A DNA stretch of 6,406 nt from Megamonas hypermegale (lineage in GTDB: Bacteria; Bacillota; Negativicutes; Selenomonadales; Selenomonadaceae): NCBI GenBank assembly GCA_002314325.1, contig DCFC01000018.1, positions 15,458-21,863 of the forward strand, written 5' to 3'. The notes beneath the pieces are model-generated. The model searched no databases, was not told the DNA's origin, and saw only the letters and a list, made by a program, of their open reading frames with translations. A program made the position numbers and the translations under genes. Shown here one piece after another: positions 1 through 6,357 of the stretch; positions within the stretch are counted from its first letter, which is position 1, and each line of letters begins with the position of its first letter.

Positions 1-6
1 TGTCAC

Positions 7-36
7 TTAACCTCACTAAATATAAATTATTATACT
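7..36 (+). promoter_or_regulatory. possible weak sigma-A promoter for the DUF512-der-plsY operon
   Basis: TTAACC (7-12) and TATACT (31-36) are separated by 18 bases and match the sigma-70/A consensus at 4 of 6 and 5 of 6 positions. This would give a leader of roughly 90 bases before the TTG start at 137. The region is AT-rich, so a chance match is quite possible. The bases left of 74 could also be the tail of an upstream gene: the frame starting at base 3 stays open to a TAG at 72-74, and the frame starting at base 1 to a TAA at 49-51. Too little is visible to name such a gene. Confidence 0.3.
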
Positions 37-73
37 GCTTTAAGAAATTAACTAGCACAAAAGCACTGCTTTA
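34..73 (+). repeat. 9-bp direct repeat in the leader, copies 31 bases apart
   Basis: ACTGCTTTA occurs at 34-42 and again at 65-73. The 31-base period is close to three turns of B-DNA, and the first copy overlaps the candidate -10 box. The second copy is also the right arm of a short inverted repeat (AAAGCA 60-65 with TGCTTT 67-72). This could be a pair of protein-binding sites, but two 9-base matches in an AT-rich leader are only weakly unexpected by chance. Confidence 0.25.
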
Positions 74-124
74 GCTCATCAACCGGCACAGCAGATTTGA
101 TTTATCAATGTAATATTTATAAAT

Positions 125-139
125 GAGGTGATTTTATTG
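125..139 (+). promoter_or_regulatory. ribosome binding site that sets the TTG start of the DUF512 gene
   Basis: GAGGTG at 125-130 lies 6 bases before TTG at 137-139. The in-frame GTG at 128-130 is part of this Shine-Dalgarno sequence, so it cannot be the start even though it gives the longest reading frame. The protein then begins MAKGG, followed directly by the PDZ-like segment. The der gene has the same arrangement (GAGGTG, 6 bases, TTG), which supports the choice. Confidence 0.8.
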
Positions 140-1516
140 GCAAAAGGTGGCATTATTTCAGCAGTACAGGAAAATTCGCTAGCGCAGGAGCTGGAGCTCG
201 TGCCGGGCGATAAAATAGTAGCTGTCAACGGGCAGGAACTGACGGATATTATCGACTTGAGCTTCGCCCTGGCGGATGAGGAGATAGAAATGCTCGTGGA
301 ACATGCTGATGGTGAGCAGGAAATTATCGGGTTTGAAAAAGATGTTGATGAAGAACTCGGAGCAGAATTTGAATCAGCAGTATTCGGCAAAATCCGCCAG
401 TGCGCCAACAACTGCTATTTCTGTTTCGTTGACCAGGTGGCGTCTGACATGCGTTCGTCGCTGTACATCAAAGACGATGATTACCGGCTTTCGTTTCTTT
501 ACGGCAATTTCATAACTATGACGAATTTAAACGCACAAGATTTGGAGCGCATAAAACGGCTGCATTTGTCCCCGCTGTATGTTTCCGTGCATACGACCAA
601 TCCCGGCCTTCGGGCGCAGATGCTCCGCCAGCAAAGAGCCGGACTTATCATGAAGCAGCTCCATGCTTTGAACGAAGCGCAGGTACAGTATCATACGCAG
701 ATTGTACTGTGCCCGGAGCTCAACGACGGCGCGGAACTCGAGAAAACGATTGCGGATATTATCAACCTGCGCCCTCATGCGCTTAGTCTGGGCATCGTAC
801 CGGTCGGTCTGACGAAATTCCGCGAAAACTGCTATCCGTTGCAGACGTTCGACAAAAAAGGAGCAGAAGAAGTCATCGCGCAGGTGCGCAAATGGCAGGA
901 AAAAATGCGCCGCGAAACGGGCAGCGCATTCGTTTATCTCAGCGACGAATTTTATATACTGGCGGAAGAAGAGCTGCCGAGTGCACAGGAGTATGACGGT
1001 TTTCCGCAGCTTGATAACGGTATCGGCCTTGTGCGCAACTTCATCGAACAATGGCAGCAGACCGAAGCGAAAACACACGGCTATGACGAGCCGCTCGCAC
1101 TCGATATCGTCTGCGGCAAATCGGTAGGGCAAACGATAAAAAAACTGGTGCAGGAAATAGAGATTAAAAATCTTGACGTCAATGTTTTATCCATAGAAAA
1201 CGACTTTTTCGGCCACGAAGTAACGGTAACGGGACTTCTGACCGGGCAGGATATCATAAAAAATCTGCAAAAATCGAAGCAAAACCGCTCCCGCCATGGT
1301 ATAATAATTCCTTCCAGCGCTCTGCGGCAGGGAGAAGACATCTTCCTCGACGATTATTCGCTGGACGATATCAAAAAGGCCTTTCCTGACGAAACAGTGA
1401 AAGTAGCCGACGACGGCAGCGATTTGAAAAAACTTCTGACGGATTGGTATAATATAGAATGTAAACGCACCAAAGCTATTTACACATGGCAGTCAAATGC
1501 CGGTTATACAAAATAA
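137..1516 (+). CDS. DUF512 family protein with N-terminal PDZ-like domain and radical-SAM-type cysteine cluster
   Basis: A 459-residue protein of a conserved family without an established function. Residues 1-60 look like a PDZ domain, with GGIISAV and the VPGDKIVAVNGQEL motif. A CX3CX2C cluster follows at Cys89, Cys93 and Cys96 (CANNCYFCFVDQ), the spacing that binds a 4Fe-4S cluster in radical SAM enzymes. Next come the family motif KDDDYRLSFLYGNF (112-125), a barrel-like middle, and the DUF512 C-terminal half, with NDFFGHEVTVTGLLTG (355-370) and a late LRxGExxFLDDY motif. Length is normal for the family and no signal peptide or membrane segment is visible, so it should be cytosolic. It sits 25 bases before der, an order seen in many Firmicutes. 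That suggests a role tied to ribosome assembly or the cell envelope, but this is inference. The substrate is unknown. Confidence 0.9.
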   Translation: MAKGGIISAVQENSLAQELELVPGDKIVAVNGQELTDIIDLSFALADEEIEMLVEHADGEQEIIGFEKDVDEELGAEFESAVFGKIRQCANNCYFCFVDQVASDMRSSLYIKDDDYRLSFLYGNFITMTNLNAQDLERIKRLHLSPLYVSVHTTNPGLRAQMLRQQRAGLIMKQLHALNEAQVQYHTQIVLCPELNDGAELEKTIADIINLRPHALSLGIVPVGLTKFRENCYPLQTFDKKGAEEVIAQVRKWQEKMRRETGSAFVYLSDEFYILAEEELPSAQEYDGFPQLDNGIGLVRNFIEQWQQTEAKTHGYDEPLALDIVCGKSVGQTIKKLVQEIEIKNLDVNVLSIENDFFGHEVTVTGLLTGQDIIKNLQKSKQNRSRHGIIIPSSALRQGEDIFLDDYSLDDIKKAFPDETVKVADDGSDLKKLLTDWYNIECKRTKAIYTWQSNAGYTK

Positions 1517-1529
1517 ATTTAAATTTTAC

Positions 1530-1544
1530 GAGGTGAATAAATTG
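1530..1544 (+). promoter_or_regulatory. ribosome binding site that sets the TTG start of der
   Basis: GAGGTG at 1530-1535 is followed after 6 bases by TTG at 1542-1544. The reading frame extends upstream to an ATG at 1497, but that ATG lies inside the DUF512 coding region and has no comparable binding site. The 15 extra residues it would add are not part of Der. Starting at TTG gives the family-typical N-terminus MAKPIVAIVGRPNVGKS. Confidence 0.88.
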
Positions 1545-2873
1545 GCTAAACCTATAGTTGCTATCGTGGGACGCCCGAACGTGGGCAAATCCACTTTTTT
1601 TAATCAGATTGGTAAAAAACGCGTATCCATCGTGGAAGATTTCCCAGGCGTTACGCGCGACCGCATTTATATGGATGCGGAATGGCTCAACCATCAGTTC
1701 ACAATGATTGATACGGGCGGGATTGAGCTGGAAAATGACGGCGAAGGAAAAATACTTGCTTCCATGCGCCAACAGGCGCGCCTTGCCATTGAAGAAGCGG
1801 ACGTAATCGTATTCATGGTGGACGGACGCACCGGTCTTACACATGACGACGAGGAAATCGGTCATATCCTGCGCAATACGCGCAAACCGGTCATCGTAGC
1901 CGTGAACAAAATCGACAGCCCGAAACAGCATATGGACGTATTCGAATTCTATAATCTGGGACTCGGCGACCCTATCGGCATTTCCGCAGCGAACGCGCTC
2001 AATGTCGGCGACCTACTCGATGAAATCGTGAAGAACTTCCCGCAGGATTTGGATGACGATATTGAACACGATGAAATCCGCATTGCCGTAATCGGCCGCC
2101 CGAACGTGGGCAAATCCTCGCTCGTCAATGCCCTGCTCGGTCAGGAGCGCGTCATTGTCAGCGATGTGGCAGGGACGACGCGCGACGCCATTGATACGCA
2201 GTTCGTCGACGGCGATACGCATTTCACGCTGATTGATACGGCAGGAATGCGCCGCAAAGCGAAAATCGACATGCCGGTGGAACGCTACAGCGTAATGCGC
2301 TCCCTGCGCGCCGTAGACAGAGCCGATGTCGTGCTGATGGTGCTTTCCGCGCCGGAGGGCGTAACGGAACAAGACAAGAAAATCGCCGGTTATGCGCATG
2401 AATCAGGCAAAGGCTGTGTCATTGTCGTCAACAAATGGGATTTAATCGAAAAAGACGATAAAACATCTCTGCGTTTTACGGAAGATATCCGCGAAGAACT
2501 GGGCTTTTTGCAGTATGCACCGGTATTGTACGCTTCGGCACTCACCAAACAGCGCGTACACCGCGTAGTGGATTTGGTGCGCTATGTGGCTGAACAGCAA
2601 GCGATGCGCATTCAGACGAGCGTCCTGAATCAGCTCGTACTCGATGCCGTTTCCATAAATCCGCCGCCGTCGCATAAAGGCAGACAGCTCAAAATCTACT
2701 TTATGACGCAGGCCGATATCAAACCGCCGAAATTTCTCGTATTCGTCAACGACCCGGAACTCATGCACTTTTCCTATCTACGTTTCTTGGAAAACAAACT
2801 GCGCGAGTCGTTCGGATTTGAAGGCACGCCGCTTAAATTAGTCGTACGCGGTCGAAAAGAGGAAGATGAATAA
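1542..2873 (+). CDS. der: ribosome biogenesis GTPase Der (EngA), tandem GTPase domains
   Basis: Der is an essential GTPase with two G domains that binds the 50S ribosomal subunit and is needed for its late maturation in the cytoplasm. The 443-residue product has the full architecture. G domain 1 has P-loop GRPNVGKST (10-18), PGVTRDR switch, DTGG (57-60) and NKID (122-125). G domain 2 has GRPNVGKSS (185-193), AGTTRDAID, DTAG (232-235) and NKWD (297-300). A C-terminal KH-like domain from about residue 352 carries NPPPSHKGRQLKIYF. An acidic linker (DLDDDIEHDE) joins the two G domains. All nucleotide-binding motifs are intact and the length is normal for the family. It is co-transcribed with the DUF512 gene upstream and overlaps plsY by one base (TAATG), so translation of plsY is probably coupled to it. 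The TTG start was chosen from the ribosome binding site and the family N-terminus. Confidence 0.97.
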   Translation: MAKPIVAIVGRPNVGKSTFFNQIGKKRVSIVEDFPGVTRDRIYMDAEWLNHQFTMIDTGGIELENDGEGKILASMRQQARLAIEEADVIVFMVDGRTGLTHDDEEIGHILRNTRKPVIVAVNKIDSPKQHMDVFEFYNLGLGDPIGISAANALNVGDLLDEIVKNFPQDLDDDIEHDEIRIAVIGRPNVGKSSLVNALLGQERVIVSDVAGTTRDAIDTQFVDGDTHFTLIDTAGMRRKAKIDMPVERYSVMRSLRAVDRADVVLMVLSAPEGVTEQDKKIAGYAHESGKGCVIVVNKWDLIEKDDKTSLRFTEDIREELGFLQYAPVLYASALTKQRVHRVVDLVRYVAEQQAMRIQTSVLNQLVLDAVSINPPPSHKGRQLKIYFMTQADIKPPKFLVFVNDPELMHFSYLRFLENKLRESFGFEGTPLKLVVRGRKEEDE

Positions 2874-3469
2874 TGCTGTCGTATATTATAGTGATAGTTT
2901 TAAGCTACGTAATCGGCTCCATTCCGAGCGGTCTGATTTTGGGCAAAACAATCTGGCACGTCGACCTGAGAGAGCACGGCAGTAAAAATATCGGCGCGAC
3001 AAATGCCTGGCGCACGCTGGGCAAACTGCCGGGCTTTACCGTTTTTGTCGCCGACCTTCTAAAAGGCATGGTCGGCGTATATCTGGGCATGCTGCTTGTG
3101 GGTACTTCCACCGCCATGATTATCGGCGGCATCATGGCGATTGTCGGCCATTCGCTGTCGCTGTTTCTGAAATTCAAAGGCGGCAAAGGCGTGGCGACGG
3201 GACTGGGCGTACTGATTATGCTTATGCCTTCCGTGTCGGCAATTGTCTTTTTGGTATGGCTCGTCGTCGTACTCATTAGTAAATATGTATCACTCGGCTC
3301 CATCATCGCGGCAGTACTTGTACCCGTCTGCGCATTCCTCACGGGACTGCCGCTCGAGTTCGTGCTGTTCGGCATTGTAGCGGCGATATTCGTTATCTAC
3401 CGCCACAAATCCAATATCGTGCGCCTCATGAACGGCACGGAAAACAAGATAAAAGCGGGCAGCCGATAA
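2873..3469 (+). CDS. plsY: glycerol-3-phosphate acyltransferase PlsY (acyl-phosphate dependent)
   Basis: PlsY is an integral membrane enzyme that transfers the acyl group from acyl-phosphate, made by PlsX, to the sn-1 position of glycerol-3-phosphate. This makes lysophosphatidate, the first committed step of phospholipid synthesis in most bacteria. The 198-residue product is very hydrophobic, with about five membrane segments (first at residues 1-24). It has the three family motifs: SIPSG (16-20), GSKNIGATNAWRTLG (36-50) and KGGKGVAT (102-109). In the second motif Lys38 stands where many homologues have Gly; I regard this as a tolerated variant. The ATG overlaps the der stop (TAATG). Its ribosome binding site (AGAGGAAG, 2858-2865) lies inside der. 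In many Firmicutes gpsA follows plsY; here a new promoter and the threonine genes follow. No clear terminator separates them. Confidence 0.96.
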   Translation: MLSYIIVIVLSYVIGSIPSGLILGKTIWHVDLREHGSKNIGATNAWRTLGKLPGFTVFVADLLKGMVGVYLGMLLVGTSTAMIIGGIMAIVGHSLSLFLKFKGGKGVATGLGVLIMLMPSVSAIVFLVWLVVVLISKYVSLGSIIAAVLVPVCAFLTGLPLEFVLFGIVAAIFVIYRHKSNIVRLMNGTENKIKAGSR

Positions 3470-3494
3470 ATTTTGCCAAAATGTAAAATATCCT

Positions 3495-3523
3495 TTGCTA
3501 TTCTATTTGTAAGATGATATAAT
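3495..3523 (+). promoter_or_regulatory. sigma-A promoter with extended -10 box, drives the ACT protein-hom-thrB operon
   Basis: TTGCTA (3495-3500) and a perfect TATAAT (3518-3523) are separated by exactly 17 bases. A TG at 3515-3516 one base before the -10 box makes it an extended -10 promoter. The predicted transcript starts near 3530, giving a leader of about 45 bases. That is too short for a T-box or a classical attenuator, so control by a protein repressor is more likely. The 106-base gap after plsY holds only this promoter, a short palindrome and the ribosome binding site (GGAGG 3562-3566). Confidence 0.82.
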
Positions 3524-3549
3524 GTCTACTATATAAAGAAAATTATCCA

Positions 3550-3557
3550 TTGTACAA
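3550..3557 (+). promoter_or_regulatory. candidate operator palindrome TTGTACAA downstream of the promoter
   Basis: TTGTACAA is a perfect 8-base palindrome about 20 bases after the predicted transcription start and just before the GGAGG ribosome binding site. It is well placed for a repressor to block transcription, and the adjacent gene encodes a likely DNA-binding ACT protein. There is no second copy in the gap and the palindrome is short, so this is a position-based guess only. Confidence 0.25.
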
Positions 3558-3575
3558 GTACGGAGGAATTCAATA

Positions 3576-4022
3576 ATGACAAAAAAAGATTCAGGATATT
3601 ATTTAGTAAAGGAAGATATATTGCCGTCGGCAATCAAAAAAACCATAAAGGTAAAAGAAATGCTGCGCCGCTATGACAATATGACCATAAACGAAGCTGT
3701 TTCCAAAATGGGTCTGAGCCGCAGTGCTTATTATAAATACAAAGATTTCGTGCTGCCTTTCTATGAAGCAAGCATTAACAAAATCGTTTCAGTATCTTTC
3801 ATGCTGGACAATAAACAAGGTGTACTGTCTAATGTACTCAACATGATTTCCGCAGACAAAGGAAATGTGTTAACCATAAATCAGGGCATTCCTCTGCAGG
3901 GCGTAGCCGTTGCCACCGTTTCCATCGAAACGAAAAACATGGAAATCGACCTGGAGGCGCTTTTGGACAAACTGCGCATGATAAACGGCGTAAGACGTCT
4001 GGAAGTAATCGGTCAGGTTTAA
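3576..4022 (+). CDS. pheB: UPF0735 family HTH-ACT protein, ThrR/PheB-like; likely regulator of threonine synthesis
   Basis: A 148-residue cytosolic protein. Residues 37-56 (TINEAVSKMGLSRSAYYKYK) look like a helix-turn-helix, after a helical N-terminus. Residues 70-147 form one ACT domain, the fold that binds amino acids in regulatory proteins, with LDNKQGVLSNVLNMI as its ligand-proximal loop and helix. It belongs to the UPF0735 family, historically named PheB and sometimes described as a chorismate mutase; no chorismate mutase sequence is present. From memory, the Bacillus subtilis member was renamed ThrR and reported to repress hom-thrCB. Lying 28 bases before hom and behind its own strong promoter, it is most simply a threonine-responsive regulator of this operon; that ligand and target are inferred. 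The ATG has a clean GGAGG 9 bases upstream. Family assignment is firm, function moderately so. Confidence 0.9.
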   Translation: MTKKDSGYYLVKEDILPSAIKKTIKVKEMLRRYDNMTINEAVSKMGLSRSAYYKYKDFVLPFYEASINKIVSVSFMLDNKQGVLSNVLNMISADKGNVLTINQGIPLQGVAVATVSIETKNMEIDLEALLDKLRMINGVRRLEVIGQV

Positions 4023-4050
4023 TATTTCAAGGTTAGAGAGGAATGATATC

Positions 4051-5346
4051 ATGGTAAAGAAGATAAAATTGGGACTGCTCGGCGGCGGAACGGTCGGCAC
4101 GGGCGTAGTAAAAGTTTTGCAGGACAACTATCACGACATCAAAGAAAAAATCGGCTGCGATATTGAAGTAACGAAAGTTCTCGTGCGCAATCCCGATAAA
4201 CATAAGGCACTGGCTGAAAAAGTCCAGCTGACGACAAATCCGGACGATATTCTAAACGACAAGGAAATAGATATCGTAGTGGAACTTTTGGGCGGCATTC
4301 ATCCGGCGCGCGAATACATGCTTCAGGCTATGAACAACGGCAAGCACGTCGTTACCGCTAATAAAGATGTCGTAGCTCAGTTCGGCAAGGACGTATTCGA
4401 CGCAGCGGAAAAAAACGACGTCGATTTCATGTTTGAAGCCAGCGTCGGCGGCGGCATCCCGATTATCACGCCGCTCAAACAAAGCCTGACTGCCAATAAA
4501 ATCACGGACTTAATTGGTATCGTGAACGGCACGACGAACTACATGCTGACCAAAATGACGGAAAAAGGCATGGATTACGCCACGGCACTGCAGCGAGCGC
4601 AGGCAAAAGGATATGCCGAAGCCGACCCGACGGCCGACGTGGAAGGGCTGGACGCTGCCCGCAAAGTTGCCATTTTATCTTCTATTGCCTTTAACACCCG
4701 TATCAACCTTAATGATGTACAGGTGGAAGGCATCACGAAAATCACGCCGGAGGATATCAACTACGCTCAGGAACTTGGCTTCACCATCAAACTCTTGGCC
4801 GTAGCCAAAAATACGGAAGACGGCATTGATGTCCGTGTGCATCCGACATTCCTGCCGAAAGCGCACCCGCTCGCATCCGTGCGCAATGTGTTCAACGCCG
4901 TATTCATTCACGGCAATGCAGTCGGCGACACGATGTTCTATGGCAGAGGCGCCGGCGAAAAACCGACAGCTTCAGCAGTGCTCGCCGACATTATCGACGT
5001 TGCCCGCGACATGGGCAAAGACCGTTTCGGCCGCATTCGCTGCACCTGCTACGAAGAAAAGAAATTGTGCCCGCCGGACAAAGTACGGTCAGGTTATTAT
5101 ATCCGCCTGCTCGTTGAAGACAAACCGGGGGTACTCGGTGCTATTGCTACAGCTTTCGGCGAAAGCGAAATCAGCCTGTATTCCGTAATTCAAAAACGCA
5201 AAGTAGGTGAATTCTCGGAAATCGTGGCAATTACACATGATGTCAATAATAAACAGGTGGACGACGTGAAAATTCGTCTGAACAATCTCGATGTAGTGAA
5301 CCAAATCAGCAATATGATACGTGTAATAATGCCTCAGGAGGACTGA
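4051..5346 (+). CDS. hom: homoserine dehydrogenase with C-terminal ACT domain
   Basis: Hom reduces L-aspartate-4-semialdehyde to L-homoserine with NAD(P)H. Homoserine is the branch point to threonine, isoleucine and methionine. The 431-residue product has the N-terminal Rossmann motif GLLGGGTVGTGV (8-19), TANKDVV with Lys105, and the catalytic-domain signature with VGGGIPII and GIVNGTTNYML. The ADPTADVEGLDAARK stretch carries the expected catalytic Asp201 and Lys205. An ACT domain covers about 347-431 (YYIRLLVEDKPGVLG), typical of threonine-inhibited enzymes. This is the monofunctional Firmicute form without a fused aspartokinase. A cysteine-rich linker (CTCYEEKKLC) precedes the ACT domain; similar linkers occur in homologues. 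The ribosome binding site AGAGAGG (4035-4041) lies 9 bases before the ATG. The stop is 5 bases before thrB, so the two are translated together. Confidence 0.97.
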   Translation: MVKKIKLGLLGGGTVGTGVVKVLQDNYHDIKEKIGCDIEVTKVLVRNPDKHKALAEKVQLTTNPDDILNDKEIDIVVELLGGIHPAREYMLQAMNNGKHVVTANKDVVAQFGKDVFDAAEKNDVDFMFEASVGGGIPIITPLKQSLTANKITDLIGIVNGTTNYMLTKMTEKGMDYATALQRAQAKGYAEADPTADVEGLDAARKVAILSSIAFNTRINLNDVQVEGITKITPEDINYAQELGFTIKLLAVAKNTEDGIDVRVHPTFLPKAHPLASVRNVFNAVFIHGNAVGDTMFYGRGAGEKPTASAVLADIIDVARDMGKDRFGRIRCTCYEEKKLCPPDKVRSGYYIRLLVEDKPGVLGAIATAFGESEISLYSVIQKRKVGEFSEIVAITHDVNNKQVDDVKIRLNNLDVVNQISNMIRVIMPQED

Positions 5347-5354
5347 TTTTTTTG
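5336..5354 (+). promoter_or_regulatory. ribosome binding site that sets the TTG start of thrB
   Basis: A full AGGAGG (5336-5341) lies within the last codons of hom, 10 bases before TTG at 5352-5354. The hom stop (TGA 5344-5346) falls between the binding site and the start, an arrangement that usually couples translation of the second gene to the first. No ATG or GTG suitable as a start is nearby, since the next in-frame ATG lies past the first conserved motif. Confidence 0.8.
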
Positions 5355-6260
5355 AGTAGCAAAACTGTAAAAGTCAAAGTACCGGGCACGACCGCCAACT
5401 GCGGACCGGGTTTTGATGTAATGGGCATTGCCTGTAGTATTTACAACGAACTGGAACTGACTTTATTAGAAGAAAACAAGTTAATCATAGAAATATACGG
5501 CGACGGCGCGGAAAACATTCCCAAAGACAGCAAAAACATGGTCTGGCGCTGTATAAAACAGCTGCTGGATAAAGCTGGTGCCAACTATAAAGGCGCCCAT
5601 ATAAAAATGACGAACAACGTGCCGCTCTCGCGCGGGCTGGGCAGCAGTGCCACCGCCATCGTAGCGGGACTTGTAGCGGCGAACGCCTGCCTTGACAATA
5701 AATATTCCGTACAGGAAATATTCGAGATGGCGACGAAGATTGAAGGTCATCCCGACAACGTCGCACCGGCGCTGTTCGGCGGCATTACAATCAGCGCCTT
5801 TCTTGACGGCAAACTGAAGCATATATCGTTTGTACCGGAGTTCCCGCTGAAAATGGTGGTAGCGATACCGGATTTCTATCTGTCAACAAAAAAAGCGCGC
5901 TCCGTACTGAAACAGAACGTACCGCTCAAAGACGCCATATTCAATATCGGTCATATCGCCATGATTATCGGCGCATTCAGTCAGAGCAAACCTGACATAT
6001 TGAAAGGGGCATTTGACGACAGACTGCACCAGCCGTACCGCGCCGATTTAATCCCGGGCATGTACGATGTATTCGAAGCCGCCGACAAAAACGGTGCGCT
6101 CGGCACTGTTCTAAGCGGTGCAGGCCCGACTCTCATCGCCTATACGGCGGAAAACGGCGAAGCAATCGGTCAGGCGATGGTGCAGGCTTTCGCCAAACAT
6201 GATGTTAAAGCAAGATATTTAGTACTCGATATCGACCGTGAAGGTGCTAAAATAATATAA
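5352..6260 (+). CDS. thrB: homoserine kinase (GHMP kinase family)
   Basis: ThrB uses ATP to phosphorylate L-homoserine to O-phospho-L-homoserine, the substrate of threonine synthase. It is a cytosolic GHMP-family kinase, and the 302-residue length is normal. The three GHMP motifs are present in order: VPGTTANCGPGFDVMG near the N-terminus, the ATP-binding PLSRGLGSSATA (91-102), and LSGAGPTLIA (254-263) near the C-terminus. The conserved GHPDNVAPALFGG segment lies in the middle. Start is TTG, giving MSSKTVKVKVPGT. It is the last gene of the operon, and the terminator hairpin begins just after its stop. Threonine synthase (thrC), often between hom and thrB in Bacillus, is absent here, so it must be encoded elsewhere for the step to be productive. 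Confidence 0.97.
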   Translation: MSSKTVKVKVPGTTANCGPGFDVMGIACSIYNELELTLLEENKLIIEIYGDGAENIPKDSKNMVWRCIKQLLDKAGANYKGAHIKMTNNVPLSRGLGSSATAIVAGLVAANACLDNKYSVQEIFEMATKIEGHPDNVAPALFGGITISAFLDGKLKHISFVPEFPLKMVVAIPDFYLSTKKARSVLKQNVPLKDAIFNIGHIAMIIGAFSQSKPDILKGAFDDRLHQPYRADLIPGMYDVFEAADKNGALGTVLSGAGPTLIAYTAENGEAIGQAMVQAFAKHDVKARYLVLDIDREGAKII

Positions 6261-6261
6261 T

Positions 6262-6304
6262 AAAAAAAGATATCTCCGTTTAGACGTGGAGATATCTTTT
6301 TTTT
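6262..6304 (+). terminator. strong intrinsic terminator after thrB, probably bidirectional
   Basis: A perfect 9-bp stem pairs GATATCTCC (6269-6277) with GGAGATATC (6288-6296) around a 10-base loop, followed by eight T residues (6297-6304). Seven A residues (6262-6268) precede the stem, so the pairing can extend into the T-run and the structure reads as a terminator on the minus strand too. It starts one base after the thrB stop codon and marks the end of the threonine operon. Confidence 0.95.
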
Positions 6305-6337
6305 AATATTTTCCCAAGGATTATAAAAAAATCGAAT

Positions 6338-6357
6338 AAAAAAGTGCCGTTCGGCGC
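6338..6357 (-). terminator. possible weak terminator for a minus-strand gene beyond the right edge
   Basis: Read on the minus strand, GCGCC-GAAC-GGCAC (6357 down to 6344) can form a short hairpin with one C-A mismatch, followed by six T residues (6343 down to 6338). This is the layout of an intrinsic terminator for a gene converging from the right. The stem is short and imperfect, so confidence is low. No coding sequence for such a gene is visible in the window. Confidence 0.35.

Noticed and set aside
527..1132. Long open frame on the minus strand inside the DUF512 gene, about 200 codons.
   Set aside because: It mirrors a strongly conserved + strand gene, has no plausible ribosome binding site or recognisable domain, and its composition (Arg/Phe/Ala rich) is what antisense of a GC-rich-third-position gene gives.
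3471..3485. ATTTT-GCC-AAAAT dyad after plsY as a terminator.
   Set aside because: The stem is five A-T pairs with a three-base loop and no T-run follows, so it should not terminate transcription.
3524..3575. T-box, riboswitch or leader-peptide attenuator ahead of the threonine genes.
   Set aside because: The predicted leader is only about 45 bases, with no leader ORF rich in Thr or Ile codons and no terminator hairpin before the first gene.
3576..4022. Annotating the ACT protein as chorismate mutase, as the old name PheB suggests.
   Set aside because: There is no chorismate mutase sequence, only an HTH-like segment and one ACT domain, and the neighbours are threonine genes.
4826..5188. Open frame of 120 codons in another frame inside hom.
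   Set aside because: It overlaps the catalytic and ACT regions of hom, which are clearly coding, and its translation resembles no protein family I know.
1103..6296. Many GATATC sites, about eleven where one or two would be expected.
   Set aside because: Most are Asp-Ile (GAT ATC or CGATATC) codon contexts and two are the arms of the thrB terminator. The excess is explained by codon use, and perhaps partly by the avoidance of GATC, so it is not reported as a separate signal.
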